Assembly: GCA_038087015.1 (NCBI GenBank)
Contig: JASBNA010000026.1
Coordinates: 434,001 to 498,000, forward strand
Reading direction: 5' to 3'
Length of the DNA stretch: 64,000 nt
DNA from: Cerrena zonata
Taxonomy: Eukaryota; Basidiomycota; Agaricomycetes; Polyporales; Cerrenaceae
Made by a program: the position numbers and the translations under genes. Shown here piece after piece: positions 1 to 12,089 of this stretch. Below the pieces are notes generated by a model that worked only from the letters and a program-made list of their open reading frames with translations, made no database searches and was not told the DNA's origin. Numbering within the stretch: position 1 is the stretch's first letter; the number at the start of each line of letters is the position of its first letter.

Positions 1-155
1 ATTCAGTTCCCTTTCTTTTTTTCAGCGGACTTTTGGGGCTTATAGCCAAAATACACAGCTATACAACAGTGAAAAAATGGCGAAAAACCATTGAGTTTGG
101 ATAGAACCCGAGGCGTACCAGTGGGGAGCGTTCAAACTCCCCAGGTGCGATAGTA
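1..155. repeat. Dispersed repeat, copy A (runs off the left edge)
   Basis: These 155 bases recur in the same orientation at 26201-26355 with no difference that I can see. The copies diverge immediately after the shared terminal TAGTA. The left end is cut by the window, so full length and element class are unknown. There is no convincing coding capacity. Confidence 0.85.
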
Positions 156-1727
156 GTAGGCGGTAGGCACGGTGGTTGCTTCGGGACCTCGGCGTTGAGT
201 CTTGAGTCTTGACTAATAACACGAACCAACGAAGTTCACAACGCTGAAGATGTGAAATAAGAGGGCAGCAAGCTTAAGTGGAGTCCGACGAAAACACGCT
301 AAAACTGACCGACTGGCGCTTTGTTCGAGTCAGGTTCCCTTCAAGTTATATATGTACGTCTGACTTCTTAATGCCTCCGCCTACTCTTACTAACTGTCGG
401 ACAGTCGCTGTATGTTCAAGTTAGCAGTCTTCTCCAACTCGGAGTTGATTGTGACCTCAACTAGTACTCACCGTATAACGAGGAGGGGCCGTCTGGACGA
501 ATTCAAGCAAATGAAGATGTGGTTCAGAGAACGGTTCAAAGAGCAAGGGTGCGTGTTCATAAAGCCTTTCCTCAAGCTCTTCCGACTTGCGCGCCCCGTT
601 GAGAGGCCGCGTCAGCCCCATGTCTCGTCAGCAACACTCACCAATGCTCCACCTTCCTACCGTAGGTGAGAAGATGCAGTGCAAAACTTGAAACTACGAC
701 AAGGCCGTTGCTCCGGTAGTTAGGTACTGCTCCACCTCTCGTGACATCGTTGCTCCGAGTCTCACTTCTCATTTACCAACTTTCCTTCTGAAAAACCTGA
801 ACTCATCTTCTTGTTTTCCTCTTCTCAACATCGACGCTCACAGGTGCCAGTGGCTCAGTGAACAATGGGTAACAATGTACCTCCTTTGTTTGCCATTTCC
901 GTAGCTCATGAATCATAACATCCCAAACGAGTTCACTCGACCACTCTGAGTTCCCCGCCCAATTTGCATAGTGCGAGTGCCGTGCTCAGGTCTGTCCTCC
1001 CTTTTACTATGTTCAACTCAGTCCTGAGTCCCCGCGCAGATATTTGACCGTAGGACATCGATTGCGCTCAACACTCCCCATTCTCTCTTTGACTCAGAGC
1101 AGCTCTATCTAAATAACAATGACATTGAAACAACATTCAAAGAAATTCCGTCGACTTTATGGACCACAGTGTCATAGAGACCTCCCCGGCGCCGTTTTGA
1201 CGATCATCCACTTCTTCATCATACATTTATAGCACATTCCATGATGTCTTGACGTCTACTTTTTGTATCCTGAAACTACCTTCTCATTACAAAATTTGTG
1301 TATGTAGATATTCATTGCATAGAAATATACTCTTGATTGTGAAGTTCTACTTGAATCAGAGCCCATCGGCTTCTCGCATCTTTGAGTGATATTTATTGTC
1401 TCGTTGATCTAGATGCTCTTGTGCAAGCCCAATAAGTTCAATATCTCCCAAAAAGGAACTGTAAGTACATGTAGCTTTGCTGATGCTATGCTACTATCGG
1501 CTACCAAGACACTGCAAACCCATTCAATTTCATTCGTTTCGACCCTAGTCTCGGCGACTACCCTCTTCGCTTCCTAGCATTTTGGCATTTTGGCACTTTG
1601 ACTTCCTACTTCCACGAATGTGTACCCTCAAGGTCATCTCCAGATCTTTCCGACAATCCAAACCCTGCAATAAACAAGAAACATCCAAAATACAGGCGTA
1701 CATGAGTGATTCATATCCCAACTCCAA
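156..1727. other. Non-coding or unassigned stretch
   Basis: About 1.6 kb with only short reading frames, none resembling a known family. It lies downstream of the minus-strand BRCT gene that ends at 1728. I see no tRNA, tandem array or terminal inverted repeat here. Confidence 0.5.
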
Positions 1728-4700
1728 TCATGCAGTGAGAACCTTATTCCCAGCCTTGTCCCACTCAATCTCCTGATTCAGCATCCCTGTCAGAATCAGC
1801 TCCTGGTTATACACCGGATACCCAGCCTCTGCCAATGGTCTCCAAACCGCCTTGTCGTCCGGACAGCTGATCACATGGCGGTCGGAATTGGCTTTCAAGA
1901 TACGCACAGTAGGTGTCCCGGTTCCGACCTAAACGCATAGTGTACAAACATCGATGAGCATATAAATATCTTTTACGCCGCTGACATGATAGATGAACTG
2001 AGACAAACCTTGCCACCTCCCGCAGTGATAACATTCTTTAACAGCTTGGTTCCAACTGGGATCTTTGACGTAATGTAGAATGTCATTCCAGTAAACAGCT
2101 TCCCTTTGTTTTCCTCGGCACGTTCCAGGGCGTCCTTCAAGTTCACACCCAGCTTCTTTTCGTTCGCTGGGTCGGAGAGCAAACAGTCGTCTTCGACTGT
2201 GGGCACGTGGTTAATATTGTTTGCAGCATAGACAAGTTCGATGAAACATACTTAGCAGATGGTGAGTGGAAGCACACATCTCTATCCATTTATCCGTTAC
2301 AACAATCGGGGCGTTGGTCATCGCGCAGAGGAACTTTTCAGTTCGGACCAGGTTTTTGGCAACGAGGTGAGTGCACTCTGACGGATTGGTCGTGAACGAG
2401 ACTCCGAGTCGTGTCATAGACTAGCCACATACCGATAATTGTGAGTGTAAATTACAATAGAATAAAATTAAAAAAACGCACTCGTTTGACGTCATCTGTA
2501 AACCTTACTTGAGTAGTCATAATGACAATACTGCTCGGGTCTTTCTTGTTCAACTTTCCACTGTTACAAGATATCAGCTTATCTCACATCAAAAACAATA
2601 CGAATGAACGTACCCAGTCTGAACAGTCTTCCCATCCTTTTTCGTCCTCTTCTTCTCCCTCTCATTCTCCTCCTCCTCACACTCCCCTCGATCTCCCATA
2701 CTCGCCCTCTTCTTCCCCTTATCCTTACTTGTACTCGCAGGGGGCGGGCTCTCCTCCCAACTCCTCTTCAGCTGTTTCTGGAACTGGTTCATATCCGGCA
2801 TAATCTCCTCCCTCAATTTCTTAGTCGCCTTTGTCACTGCACTCCTCCTCAACGGACTCCTCTGCGCCGGGGTCTCATCGAATCTGACTCCAGAGGGTCG
2901 TCGACAGTGAGTGGTGCCGGTGTTCGGATTTGGGGATGGTGTTTGAGGTCGTTTCGCTTTCAATTTCAGTGTTTTGTGGATTTTGGGAGGAGGGGAAGGT
3001 GAGCGAGTCGAGGGTGAAGGTGAAGTAGAGGGAGTTTTGGGTCGTCGTTTACTCGTTGAAGCTCTGTTGGTTTGTGCCTTTGTCTGTCCAGGTAAAAATT
3101 CTGCATTGGCCTTTGCACTCCTCTTGGGCGAATCCAAGTTTTCGAGAGAGTATGCCTGTTCACGAGTGGATATGATGACAGAGAGTCTCCTCTTTGGAGT
3201 CTTTCCAGGGGTTGCAATGGTTTTCCTACCCCTCTCGTCCTCGTCCTCGGTATTGATCTCGATAGGGATGGGTTCCTTGCGCTTCGACTTGGGCTTCGGA
3301 GCGTCCTCTTTGGAATCATCATTGATGACTTGTTTCCTCTTCTCCTTTGCAGTAGCTCCACTCGTCGAAGGTTGTCCTCTCTTCTTGAGTGAAACTACCT
3401 CATCCTCCGAGTCAGAATCAATGGCTTTGCCTTTACAAGCTTTCAACAGTGTCTTCTTAGGACCAGAGATTACTTGAATGTCCAAGTCTTCATCATCACC
3501 AAGAGGAGGGAGAATTTTCCCTTTACCCGCTCGAGCTCTCAACTGAGACCGTGTTCTCCTAGGTGAAGGCGAAGGTCCATCGTACGGGACTTTCTTCGGC
3601 CGTCCCGGTCCTTTCTTGGGCTGCTCTTCCTCATCATCAGAGGGCTCAGCTGGACGAGGTCGAGATTCCGATTTCCGAGGTCGTCCTCTCCCTCGTTTCA
3701 GTACCTCCTCAACATTCGACTGCTCTTCCAGTCGTGGATGAGACTCTGACTTCCTAGGTCGCCCTCTCCCTCTCTTGGGTGGACTCTCTCCTTCAGACTG
3801 GTCTCCCACTCTCGGTCGGGAAACCGACTTTCTCGGACATCCACATCTCCTCTTCGCCAAAGCCTCAACATCCTCCCCATCAGCAGGTGGGTTCTTTCTT
3901 GGTCGCCCTCTCTTCAGTGTAGGTTGCATAGGAGAACTGTCTCCCTCTTCGACATCCATGATATCATCCTCATCGTCATCTGTTCGATTGTTCTTTGCAG
4001 GTGTACTGGAAGACTGGGCTTTCATCTTCATTTTTGCTCTTATTGACAGGGCTTGAGGAGCCTTGGTAGGTACGACAATACCAGGGTCGCTCGATGGGGA
4101 ACGTTCAACTCTGTGTTTCTTGATGGAACGGGTAGGTTTAGGAGGTGATGCTTTGGCCTTGCCTTTTCCTTTCGACGAAACGAAAGGATCGTCGTCGTCG
4201 ACGTCCATGTGATCCAACTCGACCTCGAGAGCACCTCCGACACTGATCTCTCCTACGCCATTCATCACCACATCCTCATCCGCATCTCCGAAAACGACCT
4301 CCTCGACCTCCTTCGCACTCACAGTCCTTGCTAGAGCTTGTGTCTCCCATTCTTTGCCCTTGCCCTTGTTCGCGGGTGTTTTCTTCGGACTGAGTTCCCC
4401 GTTCAAGACACTCTCTTCTCGACCGACATCCTTCTCCAACGCATCCAATTCCTTGGCGTCATACCCAATCCTCCCAATTCCTTTCTCCCCGAGCATCGAT
4501 CCAAAATCCACACCCGGTGGGAAGCAGGTGTATTTCTCATTTGTCGTCGTGAGGTTTCGCCAGTTGATGAAACAATCTTCGAGCCAGAGGTAGTTGACAA
4601 CTGGGATACCCCAAGCTACTGCCTTTTCGGTTTTCGTTCCTTGGTGGCTGGATTTTCATGTTTTATAGTGTTGGAGCGTGTGATGAGGGAATGGAAAAAT

Positions 4701-5983
4701 GGGGACGTACTAGGCTGCGATCACGACGGTGTTCTTGCCGGACATGCTTGGCGTAAAGTCACCGCCGAGAGTGGCGATGAGTTTCTTGAGGTATTCGCGG
4801 TCTTTGCCCGTGTAGTTCGTGATCGTGATAGACTAATAGAAATTAGCATATATGCGTAGTAAGGTAATAGACACATACATGGTTAGAAAACCCTTCGACC
4901 GTTCGCTTGGGAATGGGATAATGAAGCAGCTGGTCTGTCGGTCTCGAGATCTTGCCCGTCGATCGAACGTACCGTAACCATGATAGAGATCCTATCATTT
5001 TCTTCAAACGGAACGCCTATATGCAACCATTAGACATCAGCTCTAGTTATCGTAACTTGGAAACTCACTTTGACATAAGTTGGCCCTGCTCGATATTGTG
5101 TGACTACGATGTCTGCCTCCTCGATGCCTCCCTCTCCGTGGACGACAACCCCGTCTTCTCGCTCGATATCCGCTTCGTGAGCTCTCCGTTGACTCTCCGT
5201 CAAACCCAACTCTTCATCGAGCAATATCTTTCTCTCCTTCCAGATATTCCGTGGCGTTGCTTTCGAAAAATCGGGATCCTGACTAGGAGAGGTCAAGAGT
5301 GTCTCATAGAGGGCTTTCTTCTCCGGCGACATCGTAGCAAGTGTCAACCGCTTTTCTTCGTTCTGCAGACTTTCCCAACCCACTTTGAAGACAGTCGGTG
5401 CAGGCCATTCGTAAGGCCCCGTCGCGAGTCCTCGTACCCCTAATCTGACCGAGTCGTCGAACCAGTGGGGGACGAGCACCTTGATATTGATTGTCTTTTG
5501 GAATCTGACGGCGGTCTCGTACTTTGCGCTTCCGGTACTAAGCGCAAAGAGGTGAGTGACTTCTTTGGTGAGACCAGAGCGCCATTGACCACCGAGGGCA
5601 GTGATACCGGCGGACAAGACTTCGAGGTCGGACGGAGCGAGGTCGGTTGCAGCAGCTGTGATACCGGAAAATAGGAGTGCAGGGTCTGGAGAATGGTTTG
5701 CAGGATCCTGCGCAGAGTTTATGATGATTGTGCGTTCGACCCAGAGAGGTGTTACGAGATGAGCATGAGTGTCCGAGGGGAGACCGTCGAGGGTTTGGGA
5801 TTCGGTGTGTGGGAGGGCAGTGGTAATGAAATGTGAAAGAGTAGGGTCGTTTGGTGGTACGGCTTGAGCACCGTTTGCATTGAGTAGTGCAGCGAGCTGT
5901 CTTCGCTTGTTGTCTTCAATCGAATCGGAGATGGCGTAGAATACATTTGAGAATAATTGTGGTGAGTTTGACGAGTCCGCCAT
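1728..5983 (-). CDS. Rtt107/Brc1-like multi-BRCT DNA-damage scaffold protein, spliced
   Basis: The start is the ATG at 5983 (MADSSNSPQLF) and the stop is at 1728-1730 (ending NKVLTA). Exons read in order: an N-terminal BRCT pair (about 5069-5983); short exons at about 4600-5020 with MIGSLSWL and GGDFTPSMSGKNTVV, then VNYLWLEDCFINW, giving BRCT3-4; a long basic and acidic linker in the big exon 2589-4511; and a C-terminal BRCT pair (LGVSFTTNPSECTHLVA, then KLGVNLKDAL to VYNQELILTG). The linker has three to four AT-hook-like repeats (RGRGRPRKSE at about 3640-3800). Four N-terminal plus two C-terminal BRCT domains is the Rtt107/Brc1 layout; such proteins bind gamma-H2A and scaffold repair factors at stalled forks. 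Several introns of about 50-90 nt are visible, for example 1929-2008. The gene looks intact. Family assignment is by architecture, so another large BRCT protein remains possible. Confidence 0.82.
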
Positions 5984-6134
5984 AGAATGCGTGAGCTGCG
6001 GACGCGCGATGAAAGAAGACTCGGTGAGATTTTTACTCTATTAATTGTTATAGCATGTACAGTGAATAGATAGAATGTCAAGAGTAAAAGTGCTTATGAT
6101 AGATTTGAGTAGCTCCAAGCAGATGTCGGTTACG

Positions 6135-6405
6135 TATGGGCTATATAGTGTCCCAAAATTATTTTCCGCGGTAAGTACCAGAATTGAGTGGTTTCGCGGT
6201 AAATTGAGTGTTCAGGGCACTTTCCGCGCACGGAGTGTGCAAAAATTTCCGCGCTCTATTGAAGACAGTTGTTACATGCAGCAATATTTCTCTCGACATT
6301 TCCACTGAACAGATTGGCCATTATCTAAACATTGCATCAACATACTAAGCAGTCAAGCTCTGAGTTCTCTTGCATTGGTAGCCTCATAAATATGAGGTAA
6401 AGGCC
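6135..6405 (+). mobile_element. 5' part of the TATGGG/CCGCGG TIR element family, truncated copy
   Basis: The terminal sequence TATGGGCTATATAGTGTCCC is followed by a region nearly identical to the first 280 bases of the complete element at 31405. Similarity stops after the shared TATGAGGTAAAGG at about 6400, and no matching right terminus follows before the next copy. It is best read as a truncated or internally recombined copy. Confidence 0.75.
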
Positions 6406-7133
6406 GTGTCAAAGTCGAGCTCCTGCACCAAGGCCATACCATTTAAGGAAAGTGTTTAACCTCCGACCTACCCGAATTACGTCCTGTGTAGCTCCGATAT
6501 TTGCAATGTTCCCCACTCTCACTCCTTCCCATCCTCGCTTTAGCATCTCAGGTGAAAGCTACTCGACTCATCGAGTAGCTTTCGTTTCGTTTCATTTCAT
6601 TACATGCTTAGTACATGTGTCATGAACTGACACACTCGCATCTGCCTAGCCTGACGTTCTATGGTACTGGGGAGGACTCAGGCGCATTCATCGTTATGCT
6701 CCAACAACCTAGCCTACACATCTGTAGCGAAACAGTCCCATGCACCGAACGGTAACAGGAGCGGTGGATAACGTGGTGGATAATGAAAGTCATTGGTGAG
6801 CAAACCTAGTAGCTATAAACCTTAGCTCAATAACTCATTGCTCAACCCGGAGTCGACGATAAGGCCATATCTCTAGTAGCGTATAACATTTGTATTTCAG
6901 TATCTATCTTGTACAGATGCTTTCGATATCGTAGCACAAAATAATAATATAATAGAATTATCAGAATTATCAGCTCGATACAAGCCTGGAGATGATATAA
7001 TTAGGAACATCACGTATAAGTACTAGAGGCAGAACGAAGGTATTATACTGTTCTTCTGGTAGCATATTGTTGACCGATACACCTTTTAACTTCATCCATA
7101 ACATATATATTGCTGCAAAGTCTATTGTGATCT
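6406..7133. other. Intergenic, with one perfect hairpin
   Basis: No gene is recognised. At 6554-6583 there is a perfect 13 bp stem (GAAAGCTACTCGA) with a 4-base loop, CTCA. The remainder is unremarkable. Confidence 0.45.
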
Positions 7134-7803
7134 TATGGGTAATATAGTGTCCCAAAATTATGGCCTTCCGCGGTATGTATTGAGCTCGCGCGCGGTAAGT
7201 TGGTCGGTGATTCCGCGCTAAGTCGCAGAGCCTCGACACTAACTTGAGGCTGGTTGCACGGTGGGTCAGAGTTCCGTAACTCAACTCTCTATGTCTCATG
7301 TCCGACATGTTAAGTTGGACTTCTTGAGACTCTATCTCATTTCTTATTGCTTCTAAGACATTCAGAGCTAATGGGTTGAGCTAGTAAGAGACTACAAATT
7401 CGTGTAAGAATAATAAGGGATCCCCGGGATTGTCATGCCTCTTGTGATACTATAGTACTGGTATCTTCCCAATGTTATAATAATCATTATAATGTTATCC
7501 CTGGATCATTATGACGTCTTGTAAGGGAAGCAAACCCTTTGCTTCATATTTCTAAGACCGCCAGTAACATCAGAATTTACTAGAAAAGACTGGGTTGATA
7601 CAACGTTCGGATAGCCTCCATCAACCCATTTGACAGAAATGTCACCAGAAATATTGCCGCGCGCAACGATTGTCTCCAACAGAGCGCGGAAATTTTTGGA
7701 CACCTCGCGCGCGGAAAGTGCCCTGAACACTCAACTTACCGCGAAATCACTCAACTCTGGTACTTACCGCGGAAAATAATTTTGGGACACTATATAGCCC
7801 ATA
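7134..7803 (-). mobile_element. Non-autonomous TIR element, complete, with 6 bp target duplication
   Basis: The ends are TATGGGTAATATAGTGTCCC on the left and its near-complement ending GGGACACTATATAGCCCATA on the right. They are flanked by TGATCT at 7128-7133 and 7804-7809. It belongs to the family at 31405-32110 but is in inverse orientation. It is 670 bp with no transposase. Subterminal CCGCGG motifs sit at both ends. It landed at the very 3' end of the neighbouring XPG-like gene, whose stop codon overlaps the right target duplication. Confidence 0.88.
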
Positions 7804-7808
7804 TGATC

Positions 7809-9209
7809 TTAACCGGTTAACAGCCTCTGGTAATGGGTCCTAGTGTGTCGCGGTGAGTGATCTTTGATAGTATTGGAAAACCATAATACACCTACAAAAT
7901 GACTTGTACGCCATGAGAGACTATTTCTCATCCCTCGAGGAATATCACGGCGATCAAGGAGTAGTCGCAATACCAAGCCTTGCCGAATTGATGTATAAAT
8001 GTTCGTTTTCAATACTGTCTGTTCATCTAGGAGATTGGTAATAATATCTGCCTTGAGACGACAGTATCCTTGGTGTGTACTGAGCAATAGATGGAGCTGA
8101 TGTTTTGGTGAGACAATTGGATAGAGAAATTCAGCAAAAATAGTCGCATTTGGAAAGTTTGGTGGAAGCGATAGAACCTCTTCAATAGCATTTAACTCCG
8201 CCCGAAATATATGACAGAAGGCAGTAAAGTGAGTGGATGAGAACTGCTTATGGGAATCACACAGCTGATCATCATGTCCATGTCTGACTGCTTCTAGTGC
8301 TTTCTCAATTGTCCAACCTGTATTTCCGAAATAGTCACCTTGTTTAAGTTCAAGGTATCAGGTAATGAAAGAAGGCTTTAGAGACGTACTAAATGGGCAT
8401 GACCACAAAGTAGTCGGATTAGAATAAGGGATGAGCGACTGAGACCACTATTCAACCGATAGATTCTAGCCCCAGTATAATTGAGGGTGTTGGGATAAAT
8501 ACTGGTCTATATATATCAATCATTTCTACTCAGCCGGTGTGACACTTAGTTGGATGAGATGCTTACCTTTCAATTACAGTGTTTGCTCCATAAAGAAAGG
8601 TACCAAAATTGTTGGTAATGATTGCATGAATGAATCCGAGCTTGTTTATATGTGCGAGCTCTGCACTTGCATAAATTGGAGCCTGAGACAAAAAAACTGT
8701 TAGTAGGTTCGTAGTTTTTAGTAACGTGAGGTTTACTTCATGCCAATAAAATCCAAATGCCTCGGCTAAGGTTTTTATGACCTCTTTGACCTCTTGAGTA
8801 CGTCTTGACAGGTTAAACACACCAGTTGAATATTCAACAAAGATCAGTTGCAAAGGAAGCGACACATAGTGTCCTAAATGCATAAAGATCTCGTCTGTAA
8901 CCTCGTTTAAAGTTTGATTTCTTTTGTGAGCGATATTCAATAAACTTATAGGACCTTCGAGGTCCATAATCCACTCGCTATGTAATGACCAGCTTTTAAG
9001 TTGATACTAAAGTTCATCCTAAATTACCTTGCATTAATTCCCAATGTGAGGGGAGGTTTATTTACGGGTATATAACCTGCTTGTTGTTTGACCCATTCTT
9101 TAACCCAAACCGATTCATCAGGATAATGCCATAGTTGTTTCTTAAATATCTGTCAGCCTTGTCTGTGAAAATTGGGGCACTTCAAACATACCAATGGGTC
9201 ACAGTTCAT
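7809..9209 (-). CDS. XPG/GEN1-like nuclease homologue with degenerate active site, spliced
   Basis: The minus-strand exons splice into a recognisable XPG-N/XPG-I protein: LTLGINASEWI (family xGVDASIW), PLQLIFVE (PLFVFDG), EAFGFYWHE, APIYASAELAHINKLG (APGEAEAELA), TNNFGTFLYGA (TDDSDAFLFGA), SGLSRSSLILIRLLCGDY (the GGDY loop), then ALEAVRHGHDD and FAEFLYPIVSP. Introns are visible at about 8978-9027 and 9150-9191, with more at about 8340-8570 and 8690-8740. Fungal relatives are GEN1-type Holliday-junction or flap nucleases. Here the first catalytic Asp is Asn, both acids of the EAE motif are replaced, and the DD pair is NN; only the Asp of GDY remains. No internal stops were found in the exons read. 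The N-terminal exon is uncertain: I used the ATG at 9209, and no MGIxGLW motif was found. It may be a catalytically dead paralogue or a young pseudogene. Confidence 0.68.
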
Positions 9210-9454
9210 ACCGTTCTCTCTGAATATGGCAAGGAATAATGAGGAAAGAGGTGAAATATAGGAGGAACATTGCTCGAGGTTTATAAGCTTTCGGTAGTTT
9301 GATGCGGAACAATTTCATGGTTCCGAGTCCGTATTCCATAACCGATATATACTGGCACCCAAACTAGGATGTCCGAATTCAACTTCTGAGCGCAGTCTGT
9401 ACAGATTGGGGATTGAAAGATTGAAGATATAGATATAAATATGAGACCATTAAT
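9210..9454. other. Spacer between XPG-like gene and recombinase pseudogene
   Basis: A short spacer upstream of the minus-strand XPG-like gene. It should hold that gene's promoter and any missed first exon; neither is evident. Confidence 0.3.
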
Positions 9455-10022
9455 TCACGAGAGTATAGTACTGCCGGTACCACTATTTGACCTTTCAAAT
9501 TGCCGCTGTTCTCGCTCTTGAGGTGTTCCATTCTTACTTGTCCGAGGTATCAGCTCACCATGCTGCTGTCGCTTCCTTGTTATGGCATTCAAAAGCATCT
9601 TGATACTCTGCTCTACTTCAGGGAATTCATCAAGAAATATTGTATCACTTCGACCACATCTAGAATTAATTGCGTTATTTATTTTAAACATAAAATGTTT
9701 GACTGTTAACATACCGAATATACTCCTCAGCAATAACCTGTCTCTGTTTCCACTTACTCCCTGTGAGCCTCGACATCTGACGAGAGTACCACTGAAGCGG
9801 CCGGTCCTTAAGTGCCTTCGTTTTTGTGGTTGGATTTGGCTCATCCCACTGTTGAATACCCTCGCGGACCTTCTTTGCTTTCGACCATCACCACCTGCCC
9901 TTTCTTCCCACGGTACTCAACCACTGGAACCGGCAAAAGGACTCTTACTTTAATCTATTCGGACGTCGTCCAAGCTTAGAGGAGCACTTTATTTGCTTTC
10001 AACCTCTTTCATCTCATTGATA

Positions 10023-12089
10023 ATGAGCACCCCAGCCATAAAAGCTAGGAAGAACACCGCCCAAAGGGCATCCTCAGTATCAATCCCGCCACGTCAACAG
10101 ACGCCGGACCCGGCAACGAGAACAGCTCGTAACACTAGAGGTAACAATACCCCGCTTACTAATGATGCTCATACCGCAGACAACGCAACTTTAACGAACA
10201 ACACGAACGCTGAATACGATTCCGCCGTACGCCTCCTCGAATCTAAGCAGCTAATCCCATCTGGGGCGAACCCAATCACAGCACGTCATCTCTGCGACGC
10301 CTTGATACACATCGCTAATCAACAAAATGTTACGATCGCACTCGCTAACAACCTAAGGTCAGTAGCAGTTATACTCAAAGAAACCACTATAAACCAAGAA
10401 GCCGACTCCATCTTGGAATACTTGAGCACAAACGTCGCAGACCTAATTGACGAAAGGATTGATAACAAGCTAGAGACGAAGGTCACAGAACACATGAAGC
10501 AGCTCAAGGCTGCAACAGATGACCTGAAAACTGCGATGAAAGAGCTACAACGAGTACCTCCTCCACACCCCACCCATGAGATCGATGTAAACATAGGGAC
10601 TCACCCTCGTGTTGATGATCCACACCTCACGTTCAATCCGAGCATTAAGACTTATGCTCAAGCCGCCAGCGCCGCCTCCACTCTGATCGCTAGAACTCTT
10701 CTTAGACAGAAACAGATATATGTCGACCAAAACACGAACGAGAATGCGAACAAGTCGGAGAAAGAACTAGTCGAACAAGCAAACTCAGCCGTCAGTTATA
10801 TCAGAGAAGACATGAGAAGCACAGGCCCCGAATCAGTGAAATTCACAAGTGTTCGCTCTACACGCGACAATGGACTCCTATTTGAGCTCCAAACGGTTGA
10901 AGCTGCCAGATGGCTGAAACAACCCGAAATTCTCCAAGAGTGGACACGACTCTTCCCGGGTCAAGGCAGAGCAAGAGGAAACACTTTCCCAACGATCGCA
11001 AAGTTTGTCCCCACCACGTTTGATGCTAACGATTCTCAGAGTATGCAGTCAATTGCTATCGAAGCAGACTTATCACCCACAGCAATCACCAACACCAGGT
11101 GGGTAGGGCCAGCTGAGTACCACTATCCTGGACGGAAACACGCTCACATGATTATTTCTTTCACAGAACCTGAATATGCTAACCACGCCATCAGCCTTGG
11201 TATGATAGTTGAAGGAAAGAAAATCCAAGTTGAGAAGCTGCTGCAAGAAGTCAAACGCTGCATCAAGTGCCAGAAGCTCGGCATGAATCACATCGCGAAG
11301 ACTTGCCCCTCCCCACACCAAGTTTGTGCATGATGCGCAGAACACCACGACACAAAGGAGTGTCCACATGACGAGTTCCACTTCCACTGCGCTAACTGCG
11401 ACCAACCTGGTCACCCAGCTACTGACAGAAACTGTCCCGTGTTTTTAGAACACAACGCCAAGCTCAACGATCGTACCCCCGACAACGAGTACGTCTACTT
11501 TGTGACGGAAGACCCCGCCACTCACGTCAAATACAATGACAAGCCGTCCAACGCTCGCTTGCCCACCCCAGCACATGCGAACAGATCTCAGCCCCAAGAC
11601 AAGCCTCTCCCCCCACCACATCCCTCCCTTCCGAAGAAACCCAAGTACACTCCTAACTCCGACTTCGCTTTCCATGACGACAACCTCCCCCCTCCGGCTA
11701 CACTTCCATCATCTTCCCAACACGCTTCCTCCCAACCTCATCCAGAACTCCCTCCATCCTCGGATGAAATTGACATCATCGTAGGACCTTCGTCTTCGAA
11801 AATCCCATCAAAGACGCCCATCCCTGGACTAGGAACAGTAGCTCCGCGCCCGCAACTCAAACAGCAACAGCGGAAAGCCCACACACCCGGAACCAAGAAG
11901 AAGAATAACCGCAACTCAGCGTTTGAAGGAGATGATGAAGACAATGTGGAAGAACAGATGACGTTACCCAAGATATTCCTAAGGCAACGTCAAATGATAC
12001 CTGGTGCGCTCGTTGAACCAGAAGCCGACGACTCCGAAGCAGCAGTGCAAGGGCTAGTGGAAGGATCCCGCTTCCAAGCATCAGCATGA
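10023..12089 (+). pseudogene. LINE ORF1 (gag-like, CCHC zinc knuckles), one in-frame stop
   Basis: Start chosen at MSTPAIKARK; an in-frame ATG also exists at 9993. The N-terminal half is Ser/Thr/Asn-rich and followed by a helical stretch (about residues 120-190). The zinc-knuckle region begins RCIKCQKLGMNHIAKTCP. At 11331-11333 a TGA interrupts VCA-stop-CAEHH; a TGG Trp would restore the frame, and the knuckle then continues CANCDQPGHPATDRNCP. The tail is Pro-rich and ends at TGA 12087-12089, overlapping the ORF2 ATG as ATGA. Such proteins bind the element RNA. A single transition explains the break. Confidence 0.85.

Noticed and set aside
412..669. Open frame of 85 codons in the left flank
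   Set aside because: No homology, no intron or Kozak support, and composition like the surrounding non-coding DNA.
2604..3002. Long plus-strand frames opposite the BRCT gene linker
   Set aside because: They are antisense shadows of the Ser/Lys/Pro-rich linker exon.
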